From positions 59,417,501 to 59,481,500 of the forward strand of contig CM027377.1 in assembly GCA_015680905.1 (NCBI GenBank): DNA of 64,000 nt. Direction: 5' to 3'. Each line of letters begins with the position of its first letter. Position 1 is the first letter of the stretch. The translations under genes and the position numbers were made by a program. Shown in pieces: positions 45,834 through 59,123 of this stretch. Source of the stretch: Coptis chinensis. Taxonomy: Eukaryota > Streptophyta > Magnoliopsida > Ranunculales > Ranunculaceae. The notes below the pieces were generated by a model. It saw only the letters and a list, made by a program, of their open reading frames with translations, made no database searches and was not told the DNA's origin.

Positions 45834-46746
45834 AAGATGCTACTATTTTCCACTCTTATATTAAGGATATCTTGGAGGAGAGACTACTCTTACTTAGAGT
45901 TTTACATGTATGATTTCTTGAAACTCCTTAACATTATTTCTTGTTTTCAGTGTTGCAATTTATAGTCATTTTTTATACTATGTTGTCTTAGTTTGAATTG
46001 CTTGCATTTTGGAATTTGCAGAACTCATATATGAGCTTTTATTCTAATGGATACTGAAATGGATTATATTGTATATGCTTAAAATATCCTAATAATTACA
46101 TTGTTTACACCAAGGGTGAACAACTCATTTGGTTGTTCATCTATATGATTAATTGAATATAGTCATAGTGGATCAAGTGTTGTTAGGTTATTTACCATTC
46201 AGAAAAGTTTGTTTTCCTCGGTCTTAAAACATTTATTAAATATATGGATCATATTCATTTTATCATAAAATTGAATCTCGTATAAAAAGGGGATTGGCCA
46301 TATATTGTAGTTTTTTTAAAAAAATATGTAACTTGCTAGACTTTTTGTGATCTCCAAAACCACTCCAGCATTTTCATATGGCTTTACAGGGACGGAACTA
46401 TGCATGTACTGCTCGAAAGGTTGGCTACTTTGATTTGTCCCACACTATTTCACGAGTAAGTCCGACATCACTACTTTTTTTTCTCTTTTATATTTCTCCT
46501 AATTCTTCTTCTATTTATTTTCTGACTCCCCCCTCCCCCTTTTTTTTTATCCTTACTTCTTCTATATATATATATATATAGTTTGATATCCATGGCCTTC
46601 TTCTACTTTATTGCATGGGGTTCTTATTCTCTACGGACTCATTCCAGAAGAAAGAAATGAGAAGAAAGAGATTGTGACTCATTCCAATTATAAAATCAAA
46701 GAGAAGCTCTATCATTGGTAACGTACAATTAACTACTCAAAATCTA

Positions 46747-46814
<68 letters not shown>

Positions 46815-47191
46815 CAACGAACTACATTACATCAAAGTCAACAACAGGTCTATTTCTATATCTACTTTTTCTATTATTAGTCTAGCATATATAATGTAGA
46901 AATTCTCCAATCTCTTAAATTGAATTCATATAAAAAATATGCTCATTACATTGTATATAAAATTGTTCTTATTGAAAATGCTCCAGTAGGTCCGTATTGT
47001 TTTCCTCACCTGTAAATATGAGAAAATTAAACAAAATAATTTTTTATAAGTAATAATATTATAAGAATAGTATAATGTAGTTTGAAAAGTGCCTTTTCAA
47101 ATATCTGTATTATGTGAAACCGTATTCGCTTCATCAATAGATCTATTGTTCCCACTGTTTCTTGATGTACCTATTTGAATCATTGTAGGAA
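45834..47191. other. AT-rich stretch with microsatellites
   Basis: No gene is identified. A 26-codon open piece at 46378-46455 (MALQGRNYACTARKVGYFDL) ends at a GAGTAAGT-like donor but has no known relatives. It holds a short (TA)n at 46564-46581 and a long (TA)n at 46748-46812. Confidence 0.5.
46748..46812. repeat. (TA)n microsatellite
   Basis: About 32 uninterrupted TA units. Confidence 0.95.
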
Positions 47192-48273
47192 TTACAGAGA
47201 GTTGGTTTGATTTTGAATACTAAATCGTATGTATGTACTTTCTAAAGGTCGCCAGTAAATTGTATTACCTGTTGGCAAGTTGTTGAAAACTTCCTGAAAG
47301 ACTATGTTCTGTGTGTGGCCATAGGGTTCACCGTCTTTACGCGTTACCAGAATCTTCAATCCTTCCCGTGAGTTTGTTCGCGAGACAGCAACATACAATT
47401 GTCCATGGCTAAAAACAGGCTTTGGAAGGTAGAGTCCGACATGTTTCAAGGTCTGGCCTTGGCTTTTGTTAATAGTCATTGCGAAGCAAATTTTTATCGG
47501 GAATTGTAGTCATTTTAAAACGAATGGCCATTTCGTTTGATTGGATGACGTGACAATACGGTTTATTGAGACTTCTTGTCCTATGTTTCTCCTGGTTAAA
47601 ATCTCTGCCCTGATAATTCTATCGATAAATTCTGTCACTATTAGCCTTGTCCTATTGCAAAGACGTAATCTAGGATTGATGTTTCGTAGGAGCATAATCG
47701 GAACGCCTTTTTTTAACTCAAGGGCATGGTTTGGCATCCCAGACAGTTGCAGTGTGGTAAGGTATTCCGTGGGGAACAAAATGTCTTGGTTTCTTATTTT
47801 CCCATTGACTGGGCAAATTGAGTCCGCACTTAGATATTTCTTTGACTCTCCTGGTAGAGTTGAAAGAATGAACACATTCACTTCTTCTACGCAATCATTT
47901 GTTGGTGCCAAAATACACATGTCCTTTAGGTACTTCTGTTCGCTGTAGTTTTGCAAGATATCAAGATAAGTGCTTGTCACAATTTGCTTTATTGGATCAT
48001 CCCCTTCTGGTATTAGGAACTCGTCTAAAATTTTTATCCAGTTTGCATCTTCCCATTCATTGATTGCTATGATCGACAATTTGCCTTCTCCCACATCTAG
48101 AACCCATTGGATGAACTGTGATATTGACTCGGCCTTTGTTGGATCAAGGTCTTTCTTTTGGAGGCGCATATTTGTTATCAGCACAAATGCCCGACAATAA
48201 TCCCACAGATAAGATTTGTTTAGTGAAGCAGCCACCACCTGTTCCCTTGTTGATCTCTCAATGACGGGGAGTG
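47192..48273 (-). pseudogene. Helitron helicase (Pif1-like), C-terminal half
   Basis: The minus-strand frame reads AASLNKSYLWDYCRAFVLIT, MRLQKKDL, CILAPTNDCVEEVN, LKKGVPIMLLRNINPRLRLC, then MTINKSQGQTLKHVGLYLP and LYVAVSRTNSREGLKIL. These are the late motifs of the Pif1-type helicase of plant Helitrons, which unwinds DNA during rolling-circle transposition. An in-frame TGA at 47510-47512 stands where Arg is usual (FVLK-stop-LQFPIK), probably a CGA to TGA change. The N-terminal half and Rep domain are cut off by the LTR element beginning at 48274 and would lie right of the window. Confidence 0.9.
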
Positions 48274-49717
48274 TGATAAGCACCCAAAAGTGTATTATGA
48301 AACCCCGTTGAGACATATAAATTTGGTTAACTATGTGTTTAATAATCATGAAATAAATATGTTTTCATACTTTTGCAGGTATTCGCAGTAAACATGGAAA
48401 TATGGTTTAAACCTGCAATAAAGCACGAGGAACGACATGTATATGAATTCTTCCAAATCCGCACAGAAGCATCAAACTTCCGAAGCTCCTACCTCTTGAA
48501 CCAGGACTCTGAATGCAACAAGTGAGCTGCTCATACAATCAGGGCGATGAACTCTACGCATAGGCGGGAAGTTGTAAAATTGCCCAAAGACCGGACCGCC
48601 ACTGGACTGCAGATAAGACCCACTATACGGGCCCGCAAGATTGGATGAGTCATCAATCATAGAGCATGTCAAGACAAAAATGACAAATTATTGGTGCAAA
48701 GTTGACACCTTGCATGTAATTAATTAGATTAGGTGTTAATAGTGAAAAAAAGGCAAGGTGTCACTTTGTTTTAATGTGGTGGATAAAAATGGAGTAAATG
48801 TGGTTTGATGTTTCACATGGGAGGAAATGAGATGTCTCTCAAATGAAGAAGAAAAAAAAAACAAGGGGACACTCCATTTACTCCCTTGACTTATTTTCCC
48901 TACCTTGTATTATTTTAGTTCCTTAGTCATTCATATTATTTAGTTTTTTGTTTGGTAAGAAAGCTTGTAATAGTTTTAATGGAGGAAACCTTGGTTTTCT
49001 TCTAGGAAATAAATAAAAAGCAAGTGAGTTTAGTTAGTTTTTCTTCTTCTTCTTTCTCTCTCTTTTGTTCTTCTAGCTTGTAATTCATCATCCCAAGGAT
49101 CATGAGCTAACTTCTCTTTTGGGGAGTTAATCCATCTCATGTGAGGGAGAATATTTGTGGTTGGCTTGGTAGGTTGTTAGGAAGAACAACTAGACCTGCA
49201 TCCTATCCCAAAATGATAGTTGGTGTAGTGTCTAGTTAGGAATCAAAGTAATGAGTTTAGAGATAAGTCATTGCTTGGTTCCACTTGCTAGCATGTATGA
49301 ACTCTTTAATGAGCCATACATGTTAGGGATCAAGTTTTCTTCCATTAGGGCTTGTCTATGAGTCTAGGAAGAATCAAATGAACCTGTTCAAATCAACAAC
49401 TAAATGTTATTTTTACATGAGGAGGATTAGCTCTCCACCTTTTCTTTAGTAAATTGAATTTTGTATTAATTGCATGATTTCAAATCTTAATGTTTTTTCT
49501 TTAATGTTTGTATAGGAAAGAAACCTAGCAGTAGTAGTAAACTTACTCACTAGTTCCCTAAGAGTAACAACCAATTTGTAATTGTCCTAGACTTTAGGTT
49601 GGTTCGAATCCTTATTCCAACTTTACGAAACGAAGATCATGAGTAAGGAACTTTGAGTTCGCTTTCGCATCAAATTAGAGAGTTAAATCTCTAAATACAT
49701 AGAAAAAGCTAATATCA
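48274..49717 (+). repeat. 5' LTR of Athila copy 3
   Basis: It starts TGATAAGCACCCAAAAGTG, ends GCTAATATCA, and is related throughout to both LTRs of copy 1. Confidence 0.92.
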
Positions 49718-49720
49718 AAC

Positions 49721-49739
49721 TGGCACCGCTGCTGTTCTA
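49721..49739 (+). other. Primer-binding site of Athila copy 3
   Basis: TGGCACCGCTGCTG lies three bases after the LTR, the same place and type as in copy 1 (tRNA-Asp-like site, slightly changed). Confidence 0.7.
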
Positions 49740-50200
49740 AAGTCATAGGACTTATGCTACAGATTGGAAGTTGCATCAAGGGGGAACCCCCACTCTCTTC
49801 CTTTCTTCCTTTTAGTTCCGTTCTTACGTTTTTTGTTAAATTTTGTATTTTTGTCTCGCAATAGACCTGTTCGCTCACGGATTTTTTGTTGCACTTCCAG
49901 GTACCAAAAGTTAGGACTGGGAAAGTATACTGCAGGCAATTATAAGACTTCTGTGAAAAGTTGAACTAATTGTGGCATATTTGACACGCGTGCGCGTGGA
50001 AAGTCTCGCGTCCGCAAGTGTAGGCCGCGTCCGCGGGTGTATTTCCTTGTTTGCTTCTCCTGTTCAACCTCCAAAGATCCATCGATACACCCCCGATCCA
50101 TATCCAGGCCTAACTCTCTGAACCAGTACCTAAAAATTTTGAATATCTATTGGGATTAATCACGTCGACGATTGAAACGTCTGTTTCACTCTTTGGCGGT

Positions 50201-51714
50201 TGATAAACATAAAAATGATAGAGTTTACCTACGAAATGAACGATGAAACTCAAAACGTAAGTAAACTAAAACTATTTACGTGTCTATATTTATCAAAGTT
50301 TCTACTCTCAATTCTATCGAGATAGAGTGGAGTAACAAATTCGTTCCACTCCTAGTGCTCTAGCATGGAATGTTTTCTAATCTAATTAGTCGGTCTTAAG
50401 TCTAATGAGAGTTTCATTTGAGGGAATTATATACTACGATACAATATGAAATTGATTATTTGAATTTAAACTACTTAATGCTATGGAAATATGATTGTTT
50501 TGAATCTAGATAAAGGATTAGAGGATTTGAATCCACCTCGAATCCAACTTGATAACCTAGCATAGGTTCTTGTATCTCGATTCTTTACGTTCTTACGGCA
50601 AGAATTTCGAGTCCTAATCCCTAGTGTTCATGGCATTTCTACCAAATACTAACTAGCATGTGAGGTCGTCCACCCATTCTCATGGCTTAATCACGACCTT
50701 CTAGAGTGGAATAGATTCTACAATGCTTCTACACTATACCACTAAGTTTTCATCAAAGCTTCTTCATCAACCCCTCTAATGGAGGTTTTAGCCTCGAATC
50801 ATCAACCCATCATTTCCCATTGAATTATAACTACACATCATATCAAAATTCTAACTTTACTAATCTAAATTAACAATAATTGAAATCTAATTAATTAACT
50901 AAGAATGAAATAAGAACAAGAATTTAAACTAGATCTATAAATGCAAATGACAAAAATCGAAATTGAATAATAATAACTATTTTATTTATCTAATTAAATG
51001 ACTAACAATCATTCAAGGAATTAAATAAAAACAAGATATGAAACTAATTAAATTAAACTAATTAAATCTAAGGAAAACTAGATCTAGAATTAATTAATGG
51101 AGGCTACTAATCTAATCTTTAATCTAGGTCTAACTATCTACCATTAACAAAGAGCTAAGCTTTTGTTTTTATACTTTCAGATCCAAAAATCGTGCATGGG
51201 CTTGGAGCCATGTTTTGGGCCAAAGAATCAGGCCCAAAACCCAATTCTTTCAGTCCAAAAAGGCCTCTTCAGCTGCAGTTGGCTTCAACAGACTTTTTGT
51301 CTACTTTTGCTCCTTTGATTGGGTCAAGGCTTGGACCATTGGAAATCTTTTTCCGAGCCGGTCGTTTTGACATAAGGTAGGCCTCATTCCGAGGTCTGAG
51401 TCCAAAGATACGACCTTCGGAAGTTCTCACGACTTGTGTGTCAAGTTTACGCCCAGCGTCGACTTTTCAGCTTTTGACCGGGCTTTAGAAAGGCTTTATC
51501 TTCTTGAATCTTGGCCTTTAATCACGGAACTCCTTAGTAACCGACCTTTGCTCCTTTATCTCGTTAAAGTGGCACATTTCTGCACATAATGGACTTTGAA
51601 GCCTGAAATGCATAAAAACACGTAATCAGTGTTAACTCTTAATTATTACTCACATAATTGGTCTAAAAGTATGATTATTAAGGGGTTAAAACTACAGTTT
51701 TGGGCTCTTATCAG
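50201..51714 (-). mobile_element. Solo LTR of a related Athila-type family
   Basis: On the minus strand it starts TGATAAGAGCCCAAAACTG and ends TTTATGTTTATCA. It is flanked by GCGGT on both sides (50196-50200 and 51715-51719). With no internal region, it is a solo LTR left by recombination between two LTRs. Its start resembles copies 1-3 but the body is different. Confidence 0.9.
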
Positions 51715-52519
51715 CGGTTTAGCGGGAAGCTACAGGTTCCAACGTTTTACTGTTTTTTTTATTGCATGAATGCCATGTACGTAGTTAATATAAATTAGTT
51801 TATGGATTATTATTTACGTCTTAGGCTAGAAATATGCATGAATCATATTAATACGCCCGTAAATATTTATATGCGATTAAATGGGTATGAATTGCATATT
51901 AATGTATATGTACATACCAATGGTACTGTTTTGTATGGGTATCTATATTTATATGTATAAGTGTCTATTATTGCATGTTTAGTATTTCACATTATCATTA
52001 CGATTGTCTAATAAGTCGATTTTGTCAAGAAAGAGGAGAACATTCCAACGAAGGTTAAAATCTGAGTTGGGTAAGTTATTTCTAAACCTACGGGTAAAGT
52101 CGCTCTCTATATGACTTTCATAATCTCAATGAGTATTGTCGAAATTGAATTATTATGCAATACAAGAGTTGTATTTTAGTTTATGTATAATACTTTGCAT
52201 GTTTAGTTTTTTGTCGATTTATCTGGCATGATGTATACTATATTAGCATGCTAATACATTTAGATAACGCATGAGTTATTCAAATTTGCACATCGTTGAT
52301 ATATCGTACATTTAATATCGATTTACAAATTAGTGTACATATAATATCATCGATGTATATTTGCCTCAGTATGTATGGAAGTATTTATCGATGACACAAG
52401 CTTGCCTATTTGTATAGCTATAATTATGAGTAGAGTATCTTCACATGCTACCGTACATAGTATTGTATGAGTAAATCGTGATTTGCATGTTTGTATTTTA
52501 ACCCTTGCATAAATCTTTA

Positions 52520-52525
<6 letters not shown>

Positions 52526-52579
<54 letters not shown>
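52526..52579. repeat. (AT)n microsatellite
   Basis: About 27 AT units, followed by an imperfect TTA/TAA run. Confidence 0.9.
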
Positions 52580-52582
<3 letters not shown>

Positions 52583-53065
52583 AATAATAATTATTATTAT
52601 TAAAAACAAATTAAATTAAAATTAATACCGCCTTTGCATAAATTTTAATTCCATAAATCTTAATCATATTCCAATGGTGTCTAGGAAACTTGAAAGATTG
52701 AGGTTACTTAATTAGAACCGTGCTTGCACAGAAAGCCTCCCTCATATCTCTCTTGTGACCTGGTTGTTGGTTTATGCACACGTATTCCTAGCTTCACTGC
52801 TACGTTAGCAGCAACTTAGGCATATGTTGTTCAACTCTAATGCTTAAGATAATAATAAAATTCGAGCCCTCCTAAATTCCTTCTGTAAGTTAGATCTAAT
52901 TTTATGCTTGCATGAGATTAAGGTCTGGTTCCACTAAAGAAATTGAACATACCTATCATCGAAAAAAATACGATAAGCAATTGCGTAAGTTCTCACCTAA
53001 AAATTACTCTTCTTCTGTTAATTACCTACATCACGATCCTTCGTCGCCATCAACTTCTCGTCATT

Positions 53066-54486
53066 ATGGCCGACGATCCTCCACTGCCAGAGAAGCCCCT
53101 CGGACTTCTATATCTTTGCATTACTGAGGAAGGACCTTCTTCCCGTGATCAAACTTGAGGACATTGTCGGTGATTTTCGTATCCCACCAAACGTTTTCAG
53201 TTTGTTACCTATATTTCATGGTTTGGAGCACGAAAAACCTTACAATCATCTTCGTAGGCTTCAACAAGTGGCAACAACATTTCACCATCCAGCAGTCTCT
53301 AAGGAACAACTCTTGCTTCGACTATTTCCATTCACTTTAGCGGAAAAAGCGTCAATCCGCTAGCGGGAGGAACAGCCACAAATCCATAGATACATGGAAT
53401 AAACTAGTTCAAGCTTTCATGCTTCAGTTTTACACTCAGAAAAAAACAACTGAAATGCTTCAGAAAATTCAATTCTTTCGTCAAAATCCTCATGAATCCT
53501 TTACAGAAGCATGGAGTCATTTTACTGATCTTCTATTAGAATGTCCTCATCACCAACTGGACAAAGCTGTCCTTGTTCGTTCATTCTTTAATGGTCTTTC
53601 TGATCATCAAAAAGAAACTCTTGGTATAATGAACGGCGGTTGCTTCATGGACAAAGGAGCTACTGAAGCTTATACTTTTCTTGAAAAACAAGCGAAAAAA
53701 GGTACACACTGGGGTAACACTGAGTCGTCTAGGTCATCAAAGGACAATGTTACAAAGGCCACATCTATTTTTGAGGTAAAACCTAATCGAAATAAAAATT
53801 TGATAGAATCCCTAACTAAAAAAGTAGATGCCCTTGCAGTTCAAGTAAACGATCAACTACCAAAACCAGTCATGAACGTTGACACCGCCCCATGTGTCCT
53901 TTGTCTTAGTTCTGACCATCCTGATGCATATTGTCCCTTGTTATATGCTTCCCCTACTCAACAATCGGAGGAGGCATGTGCATTCAACATTCCCAATGCA
54001 CCGTGGAGACAACATCCGAATTTCGCTTGGTGCCAAAATAACCAACAAATGGGGGTTCCTCCAGGTTTCGCTAATCCACCTGTTCGACCTACCAACAATT
54101 TTATTCCATACCGCCAAGGAAATAATCAACAATACCAACAAGGTCAATTTCAAAATAATTCCAATGCTAACTATCAAACCAATCGCAGCCTTGTTCCAGC
54201 TAATCCAGATCCCAACTATAATCAACAACTTCTCAGCAATAATCGTGAACTACTACCTGTTGCACAACCTGCGCAACCCGTTTCGGATAGGTCAAACGAG
54301 ACTTTCTTAGCCTACATGAACCAACAGTCTCAAATTTTAACGTCTATCCAACAATCACTTCAACAATTCATGCAAGAAAAGAGTCGAAGGCGTGTTTCTG
54401 TCGGACAAGCAGTTCCAAACCCTAAACCCAAGAAAACGACCTTTGAACTTACTAATGCACGGTACAAGCACCTCCAATCAAGGTGA
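53066..54486 (+). pseudogene. gag of Athila copy 3
   Basis: The start is ATG 53066, in the position of copy 1's gag start. Capsid region wording (EKPYNHLRRLQ, ESFTEAWSHFTDLLLEC) and the CX2CX4HX4C knuckle CVLCLSSDHPDAYC match copy 1. A Gln/Asn-rich tail follows (NNQQYQQGQFQNN). It is broken. Confidence 0.88.
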
Positions 54487-55378
54487 GGTGCATGCAATCA
54501 CTACTTTACGATCTGGAAAAACGGTAGACAATCAAATACGTATGCCAGATGATCAACCAAAGGAATCCGAAGGTTCCAATGAATCTATTTCTAATAATGA
54601 ACCTACGGACGATTCACCAAATCAAACAAAGTCAACATCTCAGAATTTAGGAAATAAGCAAGAAGACCCCTTTTCCAAATTCCGCCCCAAGGCACCGTTT
54701 CCTGCACGCTTGGCAAAGAATGAACCTGATGAGAATTTTGCGCAAATTCGAGAGACTTTTAAAAATTTGACGATCAACTTGCCTTTTCTCGATGCCTTAA
54801 AACTATTACCAAAACATGCAAAATTTCTGAAGGATATGTGCACCACAAAAAGGAGAACTAATGTTCCTCAACAAGCGTTCCTCACCGAACAGTTTCCATT
54901 CATCACAAAACACAATGGTATAGTCAAATACAAAGACCCTGGTAGACCAACGGTTCGATGCACCTTAGGTGACAAATATATGGCTACTGCGCTACTAGAC
55001 TTAGGAGCTAGTGTGAACTTACTTCCATATTACTTATTTAAACAACTAGGTCTTCATGAGCTCAAACCTACCACCATGACTCTACAGTTAGCCGATCGTT
55101 CCATAAAGTATCCAAAAGGAATTGTGGAAAACGTCCTCGTAAAAGTCCAAGACTTCTTCTATCCTGTAGACTTTGTTATTTTGGATACAGAAGTTGCATG
55201 TGATTCCATTCCTATCATCTTAGGACGTCCGTTTCTAGCAACTGCTAATGCTCTTATTAACTGTAGGAATGGTTCAATGACCATATCCTTCGGAAATCTA
55301 TCGATAGAGGTAAATGTGTTCAAATTGATGAAACAAATTCCAGAGCCTGACATTGATGGTGAGGTGAACAGGGGTTGA
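54486..55378 (+). pseudogene. Protease region of Athila copy 3
   Basis: It carries ITTLRSGKTVDNQ, the pre-protease PKAPFPARL block, the active site LLDLGASVNLLP near 54994-55029 and IPIILGRPFLATANA. The order and wording are as in copy 1. Confidence 0.88.
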
Positions 55379-55559
55379 CAAACATTCCGAAAGAGTATTT
55401 AACAAACTCGTTTCGAGAAGATGAAGTGTACCAATTTCTTTCCTTTAGCTTAATCCGAAGTTTGAGGGCGATGATTATACACAAGAAGTAAATGAATTAT
55501 TAGAGTCAATACCATTATTTGACCTACTACGATCGTGATGTCGAAGAACTTGGATGAAC

Positions 55560-57180
55560 ATCAATCTGCTTTTCTTGCATGGATGATGACTTTTCTCAAG
55601 AATCTTTAATACCCATCCGCCCACCCCCGATTTAAAACCTCTTCCTTCGAATTAAAATACGCATGCCTTTGATCCAAATGGTCGCCACCCGGTTATCATT
55701 TTTTCACAATTAACCGATGATCGGGAAGCTCGTTTAATTAATGTCATTCAACAACATCGTTCGCTATTGGATGGTCCCTCGCCGACATTAAAAGGCATTG
55801 CACCTCGTGGTGCACCCATCGCGATACACCTTGAAGAAAATGCTAAGATGTCGCGTGGAACCGCGTCGCCTAAACCCTACCATGAAAGATGTGGTGCGAG
55901 AGGCGAAGTTTTAAAATTACTTTCGATGCGGGTATTATTTACCCTATCTCTCGATAGTGTTTGGGTGAGTCCAATACACGTTGTTCCCAAGAAATTTGGC
56001 ATTACAGGTTGTGAAAATGATAAAGATGAATGCATTTCATTTCAGATTCGATTGAAATGGCGAATAATATGCATTGACTATCGCAAACTTAATGCCGTCA
56101 CTCATAAGGATCACTTTCCACTCCCATTCATCGATCAGATGCTCGAACGTTTAGCCGGTCATGCATATTACTGTTTTCTTGATGGTTATTCAGGTTATTT
56201 TCAGATAGTCATAGACCCTGCTGATCAAGACAAGACCACGTTCACCGTCCATTTGGTACATTTGCATATAAACGAATGCCTTTTCGCCTTTGCAATGCAC
56301 GGTACTTTCCAAAGCTGCATGCTTCACATTTTCAGTGATATGGTTGAACGTTTTATGGAAGTGTTCATGGACGACTTCTCCATATATGGAGATTCTTTCG
56401 ATAGTTGTCTATCAAATCTTGAAAAAGTCTTTACACGTTGTGAAGAGAAAAACCTTGTTCTTAATTGGGAAAAATGTCATTTCATGGTTACAAAAGGAAT
56501 AGTTTTAGGACATATCGTTTCAAAGGACGGAATCGAAGTCGACAAAGCTAAGATAGAAAAAATTGCTTCACTTCCTATACCAAAATCAGTTCGAGACATT
56601 CGCGCATTTTTAGGACACGCAGGTTTCTATAGGAGATTTATTCAAGATTTCTCAAAGGTTGCTCGACCTTTAACCAATCTCCTGCTTAAAGATGTCGTTT
56701 TTTATTTCAGTTTCAATTGCAAACAAGCCTTTGAAAATTTAAAAATCGCATTAACTACCGCTCCTATAATTCAACCACCTGATTGGTCTAAACCTTTTGA
56801 ATTAATGTGTGACGCGAGCGACTATGCTATTGGAGTTGTACTAGGGCAACGCCGAGAAGATAAGCCAGTTGTCATTTACTATGCGAGTAAAACCCTTAAT
56901 GAAGCTCAACGTAACTATACCATCACTGAGAAAGAGTTTCTCGCCATTGTATATGCTTTGGATAAGTTTCGTCCTTACCTAGTGGGTTCTCCAACTATTG
57001 TCTACATCGACCATCGCGGCACCGTTATCTATTAGCGAAAAAATATGCAAAACAAAGGTTGATCCGATGGATTCTCCTTTTGCAAGAGTTTACTCTAGAA
57101 ATTAGAGATAAAAAAGGTTGCAAAAATGTGGTTGCAGACCATTTATCACGACTTGTCAGTGATGTTGATACTAATACCGA
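55560..57180 (+). pseudogene. Reverse transcriptase and RNase H of Athila copy 3
   Basis: RT blocks include CIDYRKLNAVTHKDHFPLPF, YCFLDGYSGYFQ, the catalytic FMDDFSIYGDSF (near 56368) and FLGHAGFYRRFIQDFSKV. RNase H starts [14 protein letters not shown] and ends VVADHLSRL. Broken copy. Confidence 0.9.
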
Positions 57181-57219
57181 ACCTATCTGTGATTCCTTTC
57201 CAGATGAACACTTGTACTC

Positions 57220-58527
57220 TATTTTTTCGTCCCCTTGGTACGCTGACATAGTAAATTACTTAGTTACCGAAGAAGTCCCTTCATCTTGGTCTCATAATGA
57301 TCGGAAAAAGTTCTTCTCCACTGTGAAATTTTATTTCTGGGATGATCCCTACCTCTTCAAATATTGTTCCGGCCAACTAATCCGTCGTTGCATCCCCGAT
57401 TGGGAACACAATGACGTGTTATCCTTCTGTCATGAACAATCTTGTGGTGGTCATTTTAGTGGTAAGAAAACTACGGCCAAGGTCCTACAATGTAGATTCT
57501 ATTGGCTAACACTATTTAAAGATGCACATGAGCATTGCAAAGCATGCAATCGCTGCCAGCAGCTAGGACGCATTACTCAACGCAATATGATGCCCTTAAA
57601 TCCCATTTTAATTGTGGAAATCTTTGATGTATGGGGCATCGACTTCATGGGTCCATTTCCAAATTCACATGGCTTCCTATACATACTAGTAGCAGTTGAC
57701 TACGTGTCAAAATTGATTGAGGCATTGGCATGTCGTGCTAACGATCATAAAACGGTCGTTTTGTTCGTAAAAGAAAATATTTTCTCTCGATTTGGTGTTC
57801 CAAAAGCTATAATTAGTGATGGGGGAAAACATTTCTGCAATAAAAATTTTGAATCATTAGTAAAGAAATATGGAGTCACGCACAAAGTGGCAACTCCGTA
57901 TCATCCTCAAACCAGTGGTCAAGTAGAGGTCTCTAATAGAGAGATCAAATCCATTTTGGAAAAACTATCAATCCATCTAGAAAAGACTGGTCTCTACGAT
58001 TATCTGATGCCTTGTGGGCATACAGAACAGCTTTTAAGACACCTATAGGGATGTCTCCTTATCGCCTCGTTTTTGGAAAACCTTGTCATCTGCCGGTTGA
58101 ACTTGAGCACCGTGCTCTATGGGCCATCAAAAGCCTCAATTATAATACTAACGCGGCAGGCGCGAAGAGAAAATTGCAGTTAAATGAGCTTGAGGAAATT
58201 CGGAGTGATGCCTATGATCTCTCGAAATCCTATAAAGCCAACATGAAAAGAGTGCATGACAAGCACATATTGAGAAAAGAATTCAAAGTGGGTCAAAAAG
58301 TTTTGTTGTACAAATCAAGATTACACATTTTTCCAGGAAAATTAAAGACTCGATGGTTTGGTCCTTTCACAGTCTCTGCTGTCACCCCTTACGGGGCTAT
58401 TTCTTTGAAAAACGTAAATGATGACAGCGAATTTCAAGTAAATGGCCAACACCTTAAACATTGTCATGAGTTGCGCTCTCCAGATGTCGAAGGGACTCTT
58501 CTCAATGACCCAGTTTACATAGACTAA
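57220..58527 (+). pseudogene. Integrase of Athila copy 3
   Basis: The HHCC region ([14 protein letters not shown] to [11 protein letters not shown]), DDE core ([39 protein letters not shown]) and C-terminal GKLKTRWFGPF are all legible, more completely than in copy 1. Confidence 0.9.
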
Positions 58528-58682
58528 TAGATTGTACTTCTTTCCATGTGTTTAAACAGAGAAAGTACGCCATTTGGGTAGTCGGGCCCTCTTCTATTTT
58601 CTTTTCTTTAAATCCCTAGAGTGTGTGGTTGCAAGCGCCGGAACCATAGTCCACAAAAACTCTATTTCAGAACTGAGTATAA

Positions 58683-59028
58683 ATGTCTTCTGATAATCGA
58701 GCAAACGTGCCTCCTGGAAAACAATGGGTACCAAAAATTTCAACTCCTTCTTTCTCCTCCCTTTTCTATTCTCTTCCTCGCGAACTCCAACTCATCATTT
58801 GGTCCAAATCTCACCCATCTCGAATAGGTAATGGTCGTAGTACTTTTGCTCGAAAAGTTTTATTTGTTTAAAAAGGATGGGGTGGTGTATGAACTGTCAA
58901 ACTCCTTTCTGTCCAGGTCTTGATCTTCTATCCGAGATGAGCCGGTATAAGGTATATTATTGTCTGACACCAGCTCAGCAGGATAAACTTCGTCGTCGTC
59001 CCGTTGTTCCCACAGGTTGGGATTAGTC
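58683..59028 (+). pseudogene. Small Cys-containing ORF downstream of pol, Athila copy 3
   Basis: This is the homologue of the 23863-24207 ORF of copy 1 at the same distance from the integrase. It carries VPPGKQWVPKISTPSF, LPRELQLIIWSKSHPSR and CMNCQTPFCPGLDLLSEMSR. The copy is interrupted. Its recurrence marks it as a regular part of this family. Confidence 0.6.
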
Positions 59029-59123
59029 TTGAGGATTTGACGTTAAAAGACTCACATTCGTCTTGAGGATCTGACGTTAAAAGACTCACATTCGTCTTGA
59101 GGATCTGACGTTAAAAGACTCAA
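59022..59123 (+). repeat. 34-bp unit repeated three times
   Basis: Units 59022-59055, 59056-59089 and 59090-59123 carry GTCTTGAGGATCTGACGTTA and AAAGACTCA. Copy 1 has a single unit at 24199, so this is an expansion private to copy 3. Confidence 0.93.

Larger units (their letters stand above)
49740..53065 (+). other. Leader of Athila copy 3, interrupted by a solo LTR
   Basis: It matches the copy 1 leader on both sides of the 50201-51714 insertion. It has the CG-rich doublet at about 50007-50040 and a long (AT)n run at 52526-52579. Confidence 0.75.

Noticed and set aside
47541-48200. Plus-strand frames opposite the helicase
   Set aside because: They are antisense shadows of the conserved helicase frame.
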